Source: Caproiciproducens faecalis (GTDB lineage: Bacteria; Bacillota; Clostridia; Oscillospirales; Acutalibacteraceae). Taken from it: a stretch of 64,000 bases of DNA. Under the pieces are notes generated by a model. The model ran no database searches and was not told where the DNA came from. It saw nothing but the letters and a program-made list of their open reading frames with translations. Numbering within the stretch: position 1 is the stretch's first letter; each line of letters starts with the position of its first letter. The position numbers and the translations under genes were made by a program. The stretch covers positions 124,001-188,000 of the forward strand of contig NZ_JAGFNZ010000001.1 in assembly GCF_019448085.1 (NCBI RefSeq). The letters run 5' to 3'. Below are positions 44,373-52,837 of this stretch, one piece after another.

Positions 44373-45326
44373 TTATAATGATCGTTTTGTAATGGCTTTC
44401 TTCGTTACTTCAACAATATGTGCAGCGTTTAAGCCGAACTCGTCGAGCAGATCAACCGCCGGGCCGGAATGGCCGTAAACATCGTTTACGCCGATTTTGA
44501 TAACCGGAACCGGATACTCTTCGCAGAGCGCGTCACACACCGCATCGCCCAGACCACCGATGACGTTGTGCTCCTCAACGGTAATGATCTTGCCGGTTTC
44601 CTTCGCAGCTTTGACAATAAGCTCGCGGTCAAGCGGCTTAATGGTATGGATGTTGATGAGTCTGGCGTCAATGCCCTGCTCCTCCAGTGTTTTGACCGCT
44701 TCCAGAGCGCGGGAAACCATCAGGCCGGTCGCGACGATGGTGATGTCCTTTCCGGCGCGCAGAGTAATGCCCTTGCCAAGCTCGAATTTGTAGTCGTCGG
44801 AATTGTTGAAGCTGTTGACGGCGAGTCTGCCAAGGCGGATATAAACCGGGCCGTTGTGCTCGATTGCCGCTTTGACGGCCGCCTTCATCTCATAGTGGTC
44901 AGCCGGGTTCAGCACGACCATACCGGGAATGGTACGCATCAGCGCAAGATCTTCGTTGCACTGGTGGGTTGCGCCGTCTTCGCCGACGGAAATGCCCGCG
45001 TGGGAACCGACGATTTTTACGTTCAGTTTCGGATATCCGACGGAATTGCGCACCTGCTCGTAGGCGCGGCCGGTTGAAAACATCGCAAAGGAAGTGGCAA
45101 ACGGGATTTTGCCGCAGGCGGCAAGGCCCGCGGCCACGCCCACCATGTTGCACTCCGCAATACCGCAGTCGATAAAACGTTCCGGACAAGCTTTTTTAAA
45201 GACGCCCGACTTGGTCGCAGCCGCAAGATCCGCGTCCAGCACGACCACCTGCGGATATTTTTCAGACAGCTCAGCCAGCGCTTCGCCGTAGCTTTCTCTT
45301 GTTGCCTTTTTCACCATTTCTGCCAT
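44373..45326 (-). CDS. Transketolase C-terminal subunit, copy 2
   Basis: This 317-residue protein is nearly identical to the subunit at 12794-13738, differing at a few positions (for example HNGPV for HQGPV and RAGKD for RDGKD) and at the very end (KKAITKRSL). All TPP pyrimidine-domain and transketolase C-domain motifs are intact, so it should be active. It is the last gene of a kinase-transketolase operon. Its GC content is higher than that of the flanking accessory genes. Confidence 0.95.
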   Translation of the reverse strand: MAEMVKKATRESYGEALAELSEKYPQVVVLDADLAAATKSGVFKKACPERFIDCGIAECNMVGVAAGLAACGKIPFATSFAMFSTGRAYEQVRNSVGYPKLNVKIVGSHAGISVGEDGATHQCNEDLALMRTIPGMVVLNPADHYEMKAAVKAAIEHNGPVYIRLGRLAVNSFNNSDDYKFELGKGITLRAGKDITIVATGLMVSRALEAVKTLEEQGIDARLINIHTIKPLDRELIVKAAKETGKIITVEEHNVIGGLGDAVCDALCEEYPVPVIKIGVNDVYGHSGPAVDLLDEFGLNAAHIVEVTKKAITKRSL

Positions 45327-46173
45327 ATTATTCCGCCTCCAATCCGGCCAGCACCTTGTTCAGGTCCTGCATGGCCGTTTCATACTGTTCTGCGTTCGGG
45401 GCGGTACCGTGCCAGCCCACCTGGTTTTCCATGTAAGATACGTCTTTTCCCTTGACGGTCTTTGCAATGATTACGCTCGGCTGGCCCTTGACGGTCTTTG
45501 CATGGTTGAAGGCGGCTTCTATTTCATCGAAATTATGCCCGTCAATCACCTGAACATCAAAGCCAAAGGAACGGAATTTTTCATCAATCGGCTCCGGGCC
45601 ACCGACTTCGGCGACAGTCCCGTCGATCTGCAGCCCGTTGTTGTCCACAACAAGGCAGAGGTTGTCCAGATTCTGATGCGCCGCGAACATCGCCGCTTCC
45701 CAGACCTGACCCTCTTCAATTTCACCGTCTCCCAGCATGGAATACACACGGTAATCCTTATGATCCATTTTTCCCGCGGCCGCCATGCCGCAGGCGGCGG
45801 AAACACCCTGCCCGAGCGAACCGGTGCTCATGTCGATACCGGGTGTGCCTTTCATATCCGGATGCCCCTGAAGCATCGCGCCGATATGACGCAGTTTCTT
45901 CATTTCGTCCATCGGGAAATAGCCCCTCAGAGCCAGGATTGCGTACAGTCCCGGGGCACAGTGTCCCTTGGAAAGCACAAAGCGATCCCTGTTTTCATCC
46001 TTTGGATTTTTGGGGTCTACCTTCATTTCCTTAAAATAAAGGTAGGTAAAAAGGTCGGCAGCCGAAAGGCTTCCGCCCGGATGCCCCGATTTGGCGTTAT
46101 AAACGCCCTCGATTGCACCCATTCTCACTTTGCACGCCTGTTTCTGCAATTCTTTCTTTTCCGTTTTGTTCAT
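44395..46173 (-). repeat. Inverted 1,779-bp duplicate, copy 2 (transketolase pair)
   Basis: This is the partner of 11947-13725 in the opposite orientation, equal in length with no net insertions. The match starts exactly at the N-subunit ATG and ends in the last codons of the C-subunit. It sits inside an operon with a different promoter and SD. Confidence 0.9.
45328..46173 (-). CDS. Transketolase N-terminal subunit, copy 2
   Basis: This 281-residue TPP-binding subunit differs from copy 1 at four residues only. The ATG at 46173 follows ATAGGAG; an in-frame ATG 18 bases upstream would overlap that SD. It starts 14 bases after the kinase stop and is separated by one base from the C-subunit. It would take up the phosphorylated sugar made by the upstream kinase, after isomerisation if needed. 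Confidence 0.95.
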   Translation of the reverse strand: MNKTEKKELQKQACKVRMGAIEGVYNAKSGHPGGSLSAADLFTYLYFKEMKVDPKNPKDENRDRFVLSKGHCAPGLYAILALRGYFPMDEMKKLRHIGAMLQGHPDMKGTPGIDMSTGSLGQGVSAACGMAAAGKMDHKDYRVYSMLGDGEIEEGQVWEAAMFAAHQNLDNLCLVVDNNGLQIDGTVAEVGGPEPIDEKFRSFGFDVQVIDGHNFDEIEAAFNHAKTVKGQPSVIIAKTVKGKDVSYMENQVGWHGTAPNAEQYETAMQDLNKVLAGLEAE

Positions 46174-46187
46174 ACTTGGCACTCCTA

Positions 46188-47858
46188 TCACTGCTGACCG
46201 CCGAATTCTACAAAATTTCCGAATTTCAAAAACTTTTCATAAGTTTTTGCATAGGCGACGACATATTCTTCACGGGGGTAATAGTTCGTTATGTAGTCTT
46301 CGCAAATATGGGCTTGGGCTTCCGGAATGGAGGGATAAATTCCGGCGGCAACCGATGCATAGATGGCTGCGCCGCGTGCGCAGGCCTGAGTTGCTGCGGA
46401 AATGTGAATCGGACGGTTAAGAACATCTGCCATCAACTGCATGGAATAAGAAGATTTTCTGGCAATGCCGCCGACCGCAATGATTTCTTTGATTTCTATG
46501 CCCGCCGATACCAAACTGTCGAAAATAGTTTTGGAACCAAAACACGCTGCCATTGATAAGGCTTCAAAAATATCGGGAGCTTCCGTACCAAGCTTTAATC
46601 CATATATGCCGCTTTGAAGTGTTTCATTGATATTTGGATATCTTCTTCCGTTAAACCAGTCCAAAGCTACAATACTGGATACTTCGGGGACGGAATGTAT
46701 ATTTTTCTCAAGCGTGGAAATCATTTTTTCCTGCAGTTCTTCCGTTAATTTTTCTTTTTGCTCGTCTGTAATAAGGGAAGTATGGTTTAAAATATTGTGT
46801 GTTGGCCACATCAATGTTTTGCGGAGCCATGCAAAAATGTCACCGAATGCCGCCTGACTGGCCTCGATTCCTACATAGCCCGGTATGATGGAGTCCTCTG
46901 CCTGCCCGCAGAGCTGCTTTAAATTCTTGCCTTTCAGATTATCGTATTTTTCAATCAGCATATCGACTGTGGAGGTGCCCACAACTTTTACAAGGGTGGT
47001 TGGTTTGATGCCGGCGCCTACCGCTCCGGCATGCGCATCAAAGGAACTTCCGCCCACAACGGTTTTCTCACTGATTCCCAACTTGTCGGCCCATTCTTTT
47101 GATATTGTTCCGAGACAGGTTCCAGCATTTTGCGGGCCGCTGCCGTAATGTCTTGTAACGACTCCCAGATAAGGATCAATGCTGCTCAGGCAATCCGTTG
47201 GAGGCAGACCGTTAAATTCGCTGTTCCAAAGTGCTTTGTGACCGGCAGCGCAGGAACAGCGGTACATCGCCAGAGGGTCTGTGCGGTGAGTGAGAACAGC
47301 CGGAATCCAGTCGCTGTGCTCCACCCAGGACCAGGCTGCTTCTTTCACGCGCGGATCAATACGCGAAGTATGAAGTATTTTGGCCCACCACCATTCGGAA
47401 CTGTAGGTGCCTTGAAATTTCAGATAATCAACTCCGTGGAAATTGGACAATCTATCATTAATCTCCTGAGCTTCTTTTATAGCGGTATGGTCCTTCCATA
47501 AATGGAACATCGCGTTGGGGTTTTCATGGAATTCATCCAAAAGAGCTAAGGGAACACCCTCCCTGTTTACCGGACAGGGAGTTGACCCCGTCGTATCGAC
47601 GGAAATGGCATAGACGTGTTCGCCTGCGCTTGGCCCACATGCAAGAACGGCCTGTTTAACACATTTTTCAAAAGATTCCAGATAATCCAGCGGGTGCTGT
47701 CTGAATTGATAATTTTCCGGTTCGCAATATTTTCCTTCCGCCCACCTTGGATATGCGCATACGGCTTCCCCATTTGTTTCACCCGTTATAGCGTTTACGA
47801 CGATAGCCCGAACAGAGTCACTCCCAAAATCCGCACCGATCACCAATTTGGTTTCCAT
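46188..47858 (-). CDS. Ribulokinase-like FGGY carbohydrate kinase
   Basis: This 556-residue ATP-dependent kinase matches AraB in length and motifs. IGADFGSDSVRAIVV is the first phosphate loop, SVDTTGSTPCPVN the second, and NPNAMFHLWKDHTA and GTYSSEWWWAKILH are AraB blocks; GGIARKSSYSMQLMADVL is the FGGY C-terminal signature. AraB phosphorylates L-ribulose, but no arabinose isomerase or epimerase is near, so another ketose or polyol is possible. An AGGAGG SD is present. It is divergent from the RpiR operon. Confidence 0.9.
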   Translation of the reverse strand: METKLVIGADFGSDSVRAIVVNAITGETNGEAVCAYPRWAEGKYCEPENYQFRQHPLDYLESFEKCVKQAVLACGPSAGEHVYAISVDTTGSTPCPVNREGVPLALLDEFHENPNAMFHLWKDHTAIKEAQEINDRLSNFHGVDYLKFQGTYSSEWWWAKILHTSRIDPRVKEAAWSWVEHSDWIPAVLTHRTDPLAMYRCSCAAGHKALWNSEFNGLPPTDCLSSIDPYLGVVTRHYGSGPQNAGTCLGTISKEWADKLGISEKTVVGGSSFDAHAGAVGAGIKPTTLVKVVGTSTVDMLIEKYDNLKGKNLKQLCGQAEDSIIPGYVGIEASQAAFGDIFAWLRKTLMWPTHNILNHTSLITDEQKEKLTEELQEKMISTLEKNIHSVPEVSSIVALDWFNGRRYPNINETLQSGIYGLKLGTEAPDIFEALSMAACFGSKTIFDSLVSAGIEIKEIIAVGGIARKSSYSMQLMADVLNRPIHISAATQACARGAAIYASVAAGIYPSIPEAQAHICEDYITNYYPREEYVVAYAKTYEKFLKFGNFVEFGGQQ

Positions 47859-47949
47859 GAAACAGTCCTCCTTATATTATACGGCTGAATGCGTGAAATA
47901 AAGATTCAACCAATATGACGTTTGCCTAAAAAACTCACTTTTCACATTA

Positions 47950-47978
47950 AATATAATCTACAGAAAGAATGTTGTCAA
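47950..47978 (-). promoter_or_regulatory. Promoter of kinase-transketolase operon
   Basis: On the minus strand, a perfect TTGACA (47978-47973), a 17-base spacer and TATATT (47955-47950), about 90 bases before the kinase start. Confidence 0.65.
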
Positions 47979-47986
47979 GCAAATAA

Positions 47987-48001
47987 TGAATTAAATATTC
48001 A
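47987..48001. promoter_or_regulatory. Palindrome TGAAT-N5-ATTCA, candidate RpiR site
   Basis: This inverted repeat lies nine bases upstream of the kinase -35 within the 320-base divergent gap. A related TGAAATATTCA occurs at 48102-48112. Confidence 0.4.
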
Positions 48002-48059
48002 AATTTGATTCGTGAAAATAATCAATTACAATAAAAAAGCATTAATTTTTTAAAATCTA

Positions 48060-48088
48060 TTGACATTTTACGCAAATAAAGATATTAT
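48060..48088 (+). promoter_or_regulatory. Promoter of rpiR operon
   Basis: A perfect TTGACA (48060-48065), a 17-base spacer and TATTAT (48083-48088), about 90 bases before the regulator start. Confidence 0.75.
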
Positions 48089-48101
48089 AGCTGCAGACGA
48101 A

Positions 48102-48126
48102 TGAAATATTCATTCAAAATGAATTT
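48102..48126. promoter_or_regulatory. Overlapping palindromes downstream of rpiR promoter
   Basis: TGAAATATTCA (48102-48112) overlaps ATTCATT-CAA-AATGAAT just after the expected transcription start, a likely repressor position. Confidence 0.45.
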
Positions 48127-48179
48127 CAGCGTAAAATTGGAAGGCAGACTTCTAATGAGGTTGATAAGGGATGATCGGT

Positions 48180-49046
48180 ATGGATAATATTGGCGTTGAA
48201 AATATCGGAACTCTGGTATTGGTGAAAAACATGCAGCATAAGCTAACATCCCAGCAGAAAAAAGTGGCGATGTATGTGATTGCAAACCCTGCAAAAACGC
48301 TGGATTTGACAGCGGCGCAGCTGGCAGAGGAAATCTCGGTCAGCGAGGCAAGTGTTGTTCGTTTTTCAAAAGAAATCGGTTTTAAAGGGTATTACGAGTT
48401 CAAAATTCATCTGGCAAAAGATTTGGGCGCAGATAATGAACAGCCGGTTCCTGAAAGTATTTTAAGAACGGACAGTTCCATGGATGTGTTTCAAAAAATT
48501 ATGGCCTCTGAACAAGAGGATTTGAAGTACACTACCGAAATGCTGAATAAGGATGATTTCATTAAAGCGGTAGACATGATTAATAAAGCGGAAAAGATCG
48601 CCTTTTTCGGAATAGGAAGTTCGTATGTGGTCGCTTATGACGCTTTTTGGCACTTTTCCAATATCGGGAAAAAGGCTCAGGTGGAGCAGGATCAGGGCGC
48701 CCAGATATTATTGGCTCAGTCACTGGGAAAAAACGATTTGGCAGTTGCCATTTCCCTGTCGGGAGAATCAAAGATCACCAATTTAAATGTGAAGATTGCA
48801 CATTCCAACGGCGTACCGGTTATCAGTTTAACCCAGAACTCAAAATCTGAAATAGCGCTTTTTAGCGACTGCGTGCTATTGACATACAGTAAAAATTATC
48901 AGACGCACGATTTGGCAACTGCGTCCAGAATCGCGCAGCTGGCAATTTTAGATGCTCTCTGTACCGGAGTAGCGGTTAAAAACTGGGACTATGCGTTGGA
49001 ATATCATCACAACATTTCCAAGTTGATCCGATCTCAGCAATTTTAA
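48180..49046 (+). CDS. MurR/RpiR family transcriptional regulator
   Basis: This regulator of 289 residues has an N-terminal HTH-6 domain (LTSQQKKVAMYVIANPAKTL, LAEEISVSEASVVRFSKEIGFKG) and a C-terminal SIS domain for phosphosugars (FFGIGSSYVVAYDAFWHFSNIG, VAISLSGESKITN). The ATG at 48180 has AAGGGA eight bases upstream; the ATG at 48171 abuts it. It leads the sugar operon and is divergent from the kinase-transketolase genes, so it probably senses a shared phosphosugar. Confidence 0.92.
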   Translation: MDNIGVENIGTLVLVKNMQHKLTSQQKKVAMYVIANPAKTLDLTAAQLAEEISVSEASVVRFSKEIGFKGYYEFKIHLAKDLGADNEQPVPESILRTDSSMDVFQKIMASEQEDLKYTTEMLNKDDFIKAVDMINKAEKIAFFGIGSSYVVAYDAFWHFSNIGKKAQVEQDQGAQILLAQSLGKNDLAVAISLSGESKITNLNVKIAHSNGVPVISLTQNSKSEIALFSDCVLLTYSKNYQTHDLATASRIAQLAILDALCTGVAVKNWDYALEYHHNISKLIRSQQF

Positions 49047-49075
49047 TATGTTTTAATAAAAGAAAGGATGAGAAG

Positions 49076-49573
49076 ATGAGAAAAATTAAGGCACAAGAGT
49101 TAAGTGTGGCGGCCTTTGCTCCGTTTGGATCCTATGTGAGTGTTACGGATCCAACAACAAACAATTTAGGGGAAGGGTCGTGTACATTTTACCGTGACCC
49201 GGTTTCCATGCATGTGTCTCCGGGCATGGAGCTGACTTTTTCCATTCTTAAAGTACAGAAACCGGATAAAATTATTGTTAAGGCAAGTGAATATCACAAT
49301 TTTACAGCAGAGGCCTGGATGCCGGTTAACGACGATGCAATTCTTTATGTCGCACCCGCAAGCAACCTCAAACCGGTTCCGGAGGAAACAGTTGCTTTTT
49401 ATGTCCCTCAGGGAACACTGGTGAAAATGAATACCGGTGTTTGGCACTATGCGCCTGTTCCCGTTCATAAGGAATTTGTCAATCACCTGATCGTCTTACC
49501 GGAAAGAACGTATGCGAACGACTGCCATGAAGTACAGTACGACGAAGCGGATTGGATTGAAATTGAAGTCTAG
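49076..49573 (+). CDS. Ureidoglycolate lyase (AllA)-like protein
   Basis: This 165-residue double-stranded beta-helix protein resembles the AllA family. AAFAPFGSYV at the start, YVAPAS and GVWHYAPVPVHKEFVNHLIVLPERTY match its pattern, including a His-containing WHYAP segment. There are no purine or allantoin genes nearby, so within this sugar operon it more likely acts as a lyase, isomerase or anomerase on a sugar or sugar acid. GAAAGGATG gives the SD. Confidence 0.72.
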   Translation: MRKIKAQELSVAAFAPFGSYVSVTDPTTNNLGEGSCTFYRDPVSMHVSPGMELTFSILKVQKPDKIIVKASEYHNFTAEAWMPVNDDAILYVAPASNLKPVPEETVAFYVPQGTLVKMNTGVWHYAPVPVHKEFVNHLIVLPERTYANDCHEVQYDEADWIEIEV

Positions 49574-49610
49574 TCAATCATTTTAATATCATTGTATAGG
49601 AGAGTAGAAA

Positions 49611-50387
49611 ATGAGTGTTCAGGAACTTTTTAATTTAAAAGACAGAGTCACAGTCATTACAGGCGGGGGGCAGGGCCTTGGCAAAGAGATGGCTCTTGCA
49701 CTTGCAGACGCCGGATCCAATATTGTGATTGCACAAAGAAATATGAAGACAGCGGAACAGGCCAAAGCGGAAATAGAGGCGCTTGGCGTAAAATGTCTGA
49801 CAGTGAAAATGGACGTTACAAAGCCGGACGAAGTTGATGCGATGGTAAGTGCCGTGCTGAAGGAATTCGGAAAGATTGACGTGCTTTTCAATAATTCCGG
49901 CGTCTGTATCCTGGGTGATGCGGAAAGCATGCCGTTGGAGGATTGGAACACGGTTATCAATACCAATTTGAATGGTTGTTTTATCGTTTCTCAGGCGGTA
50001 GGAAAAGTGATGCTGAAGCAGGGCAAAGGAAACATTATCAATGTTGCTTCCATGTCGGGCATGATTGTCAACACACCGCAAAATCAGTGTTCTTACAATG
50101 CCTCAAAGGGCGGTATTATCATGCTGACTAAGAGCATGGCAACAGAATGGGCACAAAAAGGCGTCAGAGTAAATGCGCTTTGCCCGGGATATATGCGTAC
50201 GGAAATGAGTGAAGAACATTATCAGAGCAAAGACCCAATGATAGACAGATGGTTCAGCATGACGCCGATGGGAAGATCCGGTGTGCCGTCTGAGCTGCGC
50301 GGCATTGCGGTATACCTTGCTTCAGACGCTTCCAGCTACGCCACGGGTGCCACCTATCTGGTGGATGGCGGTTATACGGCCTGGTAA
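49611..50387 (+). CDS. SDR family sugar/polyol dehydrogenase
   Basis: This 258-residue classical short-chain dehydrogenase has cofactor loop TGGGQGLG, NNSG, catalytic Ser-Tyr-Lys (NVASMSG and SYNASKGG) and the C-terminal YLVDGGYTAW. It resembles gluconate 5-dehydrogenase and pentitol dehydrogenases. In this operon it probably oxidises a polyol or reduces a keto sugar before phosphorylation by the next gene. TAGGAG precedes the ATG. Confidence 0.9.
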   Translation: MSVQELFNLKDRVTVITGGGQGLGKEMALALADAGSNIVIAQRNMKTAEQAKAEIEALGVKCLTVKMDVTKPDEVDAMVSAVLKEFGKIDVLFNNSGVCILGDAESMPLEDWNTVINTNLNGCFIVSQAVGKVMLKQGKGNIINVASMSGMIVNTPQNQCSYNASKGGIIMLTKSMATEWAQKGVRVNALCPGYMRTEMSEEHYQSKDPMIDRWFSMTPMGRSGVPSELRGIAVYLASDASSYATGATYLVDGGYTAW

Positions 50388-50424
50388 TCTATTTTGAACT
50401 TTTGTTGCAGGAGGGACCATAGTA

Positions 50425-51915
50425 ATGTTGCTGATGGGCATAGACATTGGAACCACGAATTGCAAATTACACATTTATGACCAAAATGGAGATTATGTTG
50501 ACGGGGCAAAATTCAGTATGGTTAGCAATGCAGAAGATTATGATTCGGACTTTGTATGGAATAATCTAAAGGATTGCATTAAAAAACTTGCGACAAATAG
50601 AAATCTGGGACAGCAAATTGTTGGAATCGGTATCAGCAGTCAGGGTGAGTCCGGATTGCTGATAGATAAAAATCATGTTCCTTTGACCCGTGTAATACCT
50701 TGGTACCACACGGGCGCGCAGGAAATTGTAGAAAAAGACAAGGGGAAACTTGACAGTACTGAAATTTACCAAATTACAGGGCTGGATCCCCATTATATTT
50801 TCAGTTTGCAAAAAATCAGATGGCTGAAGGAACACCATTTTTCCGAATATCAAAATGCATTTATGTGGCATTGTCTGAATGACTACATAGGGTTCATGCT
50901 TACAGGACAGGACCGAATGGAATATTCGTCGGCGTCGCGTACAATGGCGTTGGATATTGCGGGACGTCGGTGGTCCGACAAAATATTTGAGCTTACGGGT
51001 ATTAAAAAATCACTCATGCCGGATTTAATTGAATCAGGTTCCCCATTGGGAAAAATCACTTCGGCAGTAGCCCGCGAGTTGAATATTAATCCGGAAGCGG
51101 TTGTTACACTTGCGGGTTTTGACCATATGGTAGGCTGCTTTGGAGTGGGGGCAAGCTGTCCCGGCACAGTGGTGGCTTCCATGGGAACAACGGAATCTGT
51201 CTGCATGATAGAGAAATCTGTAGAGCTTGGTCAGTCTTTTAACGGGTACCTATGGGGTGATAATGTCATTAAGGACAAGTTCTATAAAATAGGCGGAATT
51301 CCGTGCGGCGGCCGTACGATTGACTGGGCGATTGAGAATATATTAAACGCGGATATCTGTGAGGATACCTATAACTTGTATTCCCAAAAATGCAGAGAGA
51401 GCTCTACCGGAAGCGGAGGGGTTGTCTTTCTGCCTCACCTTAACGGCTGTTATACGCCTGAAATGAACAGCGACGCCAAGGCGATGTTTACAGGAATTAC
51501 ACTGAATACCACAACAGCGGATTTGCTCAGAGCTGTGATTGAGGGACTTTGCTATGAATTCAGAGTGGTCTTAGAGCAGGGCAAAAAAAGCGGGATTGAT
51601 GATATCCTGGCCATCGGCGGAGGAACAGCAAACCATTTTTGGCTGCAGTGTAAAGCCGATGTTCTAAATATTCCCGTAAGAATAGTGGAGGTAAAAGAAG
51701 CGGTTACCTTCGGCGCCGCACTTTTAGCAGGACATGCTGCAGGTGTTTACTCTGAAAACCAGAACATTCTGGTAAAGACGAAGAAAACTTTTTATCCTGA
51801 CCCCAAGGCGCATGCTGTCTATGAGAAAATCTATCAAAAAGTATATAAGAAGCTCTATGCCACAAATATACAAATCACGTCAGAACTTGACAATATTTTA
51901 AAGAAAGGTGGATGA
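50425..51915 (+). CDS. FGGY family carbohydrate kinase
   Basis: This 496-residue ATP-dependent sugar kinase has MGIDIGTTNCKLHIYD as phosphate loop 1, GIGISSQGESGLLID as the substrate strand, ASMGTTESVCM as the second ATP motif and AIGGGTANHFWLQCKADVL as the FGGY C-terminal signature. It is related to xylulokinases and fuculokinases. The substrate is probably the keto sugar made by the SDR enzyme, and the aldolase start lies five bases after its stop. GGAGGGA is the SD. Confidence 0.9.
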   Translation: MLLMGIDIGTTNCKLHIYDQNGDYVDGAKFSMVSNAEDYDSDFVWNNLKDCIKKLATNRNLGQQIVGIGISSQGESGLLIDKNHVPLTRVIPWYHTGAQEIVEKDKGKLDSTEIYQITGLDPHYIFSLQKIRWLKEHHFSEYQNAFMWHCLNDYIGFMLTGQDRMEYSSASRTMALDIAGRRWSDKIFELTGIKKSLMPDLIESGSPLGKITSAVARELNINPEAVVTLAGFDHMVGCFGVGASCPGTVVASMGTTESVCMIEKSVELGQSFNGYLWGDNVIKDKFYKIGGIPCGGRTIDWAIENILNADICEDTYNLYSQKCRESSTGSGGVVFLPHLNGCYTPEMNSDAKAMFTGITLNTTTADLLRAVIEGLCYEFRVVLEQGKKSGIDDILAIGGGTANHFWLQCKADVLNIPVRIVEVKEAVTFGAALLAGHAAGVYSENQNILVKTKKTFYPDPKAHAVYEKIYQKVYKKLYATNIQITSELDNILKKGG

Positions 51916-51919
51916 ATCA

Positions 51920-52783
51920 TTGGGTCTAGTTACAATGGATGCTGTACTGAAAAAGGCAAAAGAGGGAAATTATGCAGTCCCTGCTTTCAATGTCTGTAAT
52001 CTGGAATTTATCAAAACCGTTATTGAAACAGCTGAAAAAATGAATTCGCCTGTTATTGTAGCCACACATCCCGTAGAGATTGAGTACGCGGGAATCGATA
52101 GAATCAGCTCCATGGTTCAGTCTTTTGCCAGAAAGACACATATCCCGATCGTACTCCATCTGGATCACGGTGATACATATGAAAGAGCGGTAGACTGTAT
52201 TGAACATGGGTATACCTCTGTTATGTTTGACGGCTCTGGGTTTCCGTATGAGGAAAATATAAAGCGGACACAGGCGGTTGTTAAAACAGCGCATGCACAA
52301 AACGTCAGTGTGGAAGCGGAGCTTGGACTGATCGGCGGAAACGAAGGAGATGCCTTAACCGAAGCAGGGGGCCTCAGCAGGGACAACCTGACTAATCCGG
52401 AACAGGCGGCGGATTTTGTTTTGAAAACGAATGTCGATTCTCTTGCGGTAGCAATTGGTTCGGCACATGGATTTTATAAGGGAATTCCGCAGATTGACGT
52501 CGACAGACTTTCCCAAATCCGTAACAGGGTTTCCATTCCTCTGGTTTTGCACGGGGGCTCCGGGATTCCGGACGAAATTATCCGTGACTGTGTGAAAAAT
52601 GGAATCAGTAAGCTGAATATTGCTACAGAACTGAAATACGCCTATTACCTCGGCATTTTAAAGTCCATCAAAGAAAACCCGGACGAGTTTGATCCGAGAA
52701 GCGTGTTTGCCGTTGCAATGAAAAATGCGGAAGACCTGGTCAGGCAAAAAATTGAGTTGCTGGGTTCCGGGAACAAAGCATAA
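51920..52783 (+). CDS. Class II ketose-bisphosphate aldolase
   Basis: This zinc aldolase of about 287 residues, in the fructose/tagatose-bisphosphate group, has HLDHGDTYE (zinc His), EAELGLIGG, AIGSAHGFYKG (zinc His), LVLHGGSGIP (zinc His) and KLNIATELK. TTG at 51920 is chosen because AAAGGTGG lies eight bases upstream; the GTG at 51908 is inside that SD. It would cleave the phosphorylated sugar to a triose phosphate and an aldehyde. Confidence 0.92.
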   Translation: MGLVTMDAVLKKAKEGNYAVPAFNVCNLEFIKTVIETAEKMNSPVIVATHPVEIEYAGIDRISSMVQSFARKTHIPIVLHLDHGDTYERAVDCIEHGYTSVMFDGSGFPYEENIKRTQAVVKTAHAQNVSVEAELGLIGGNEGDALTEAGGLSRDNLTNPEQAADFVLKTNVDSLAVAIGSAHGFYKGIPQIDVDRLSQIRNRVSIPLVLHGGSGIPDEIIRDCVKNGISKLNIATELKYAYYLGILKSIKENPDEFDPRSVFAVAMKNAEDLVRQKIELLGSGNKA

Positions 52784-52789
52784 ATGGTG

Positions 52790-52812
52790 AATTATATATT
52801 GATTATATAATT
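52790..52812. promoter_or_regulatory. AT inverted repeat before binding-protein gene
   Basis: AATTATATA and TATATAATT flank TTGAT. It may form part of a promoter or operator that raises expression of the binding protein. Confidence 0.3.
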
Positions 52813-52837
52813 ATTTATTATTTGGAGGAGTTTTAAA

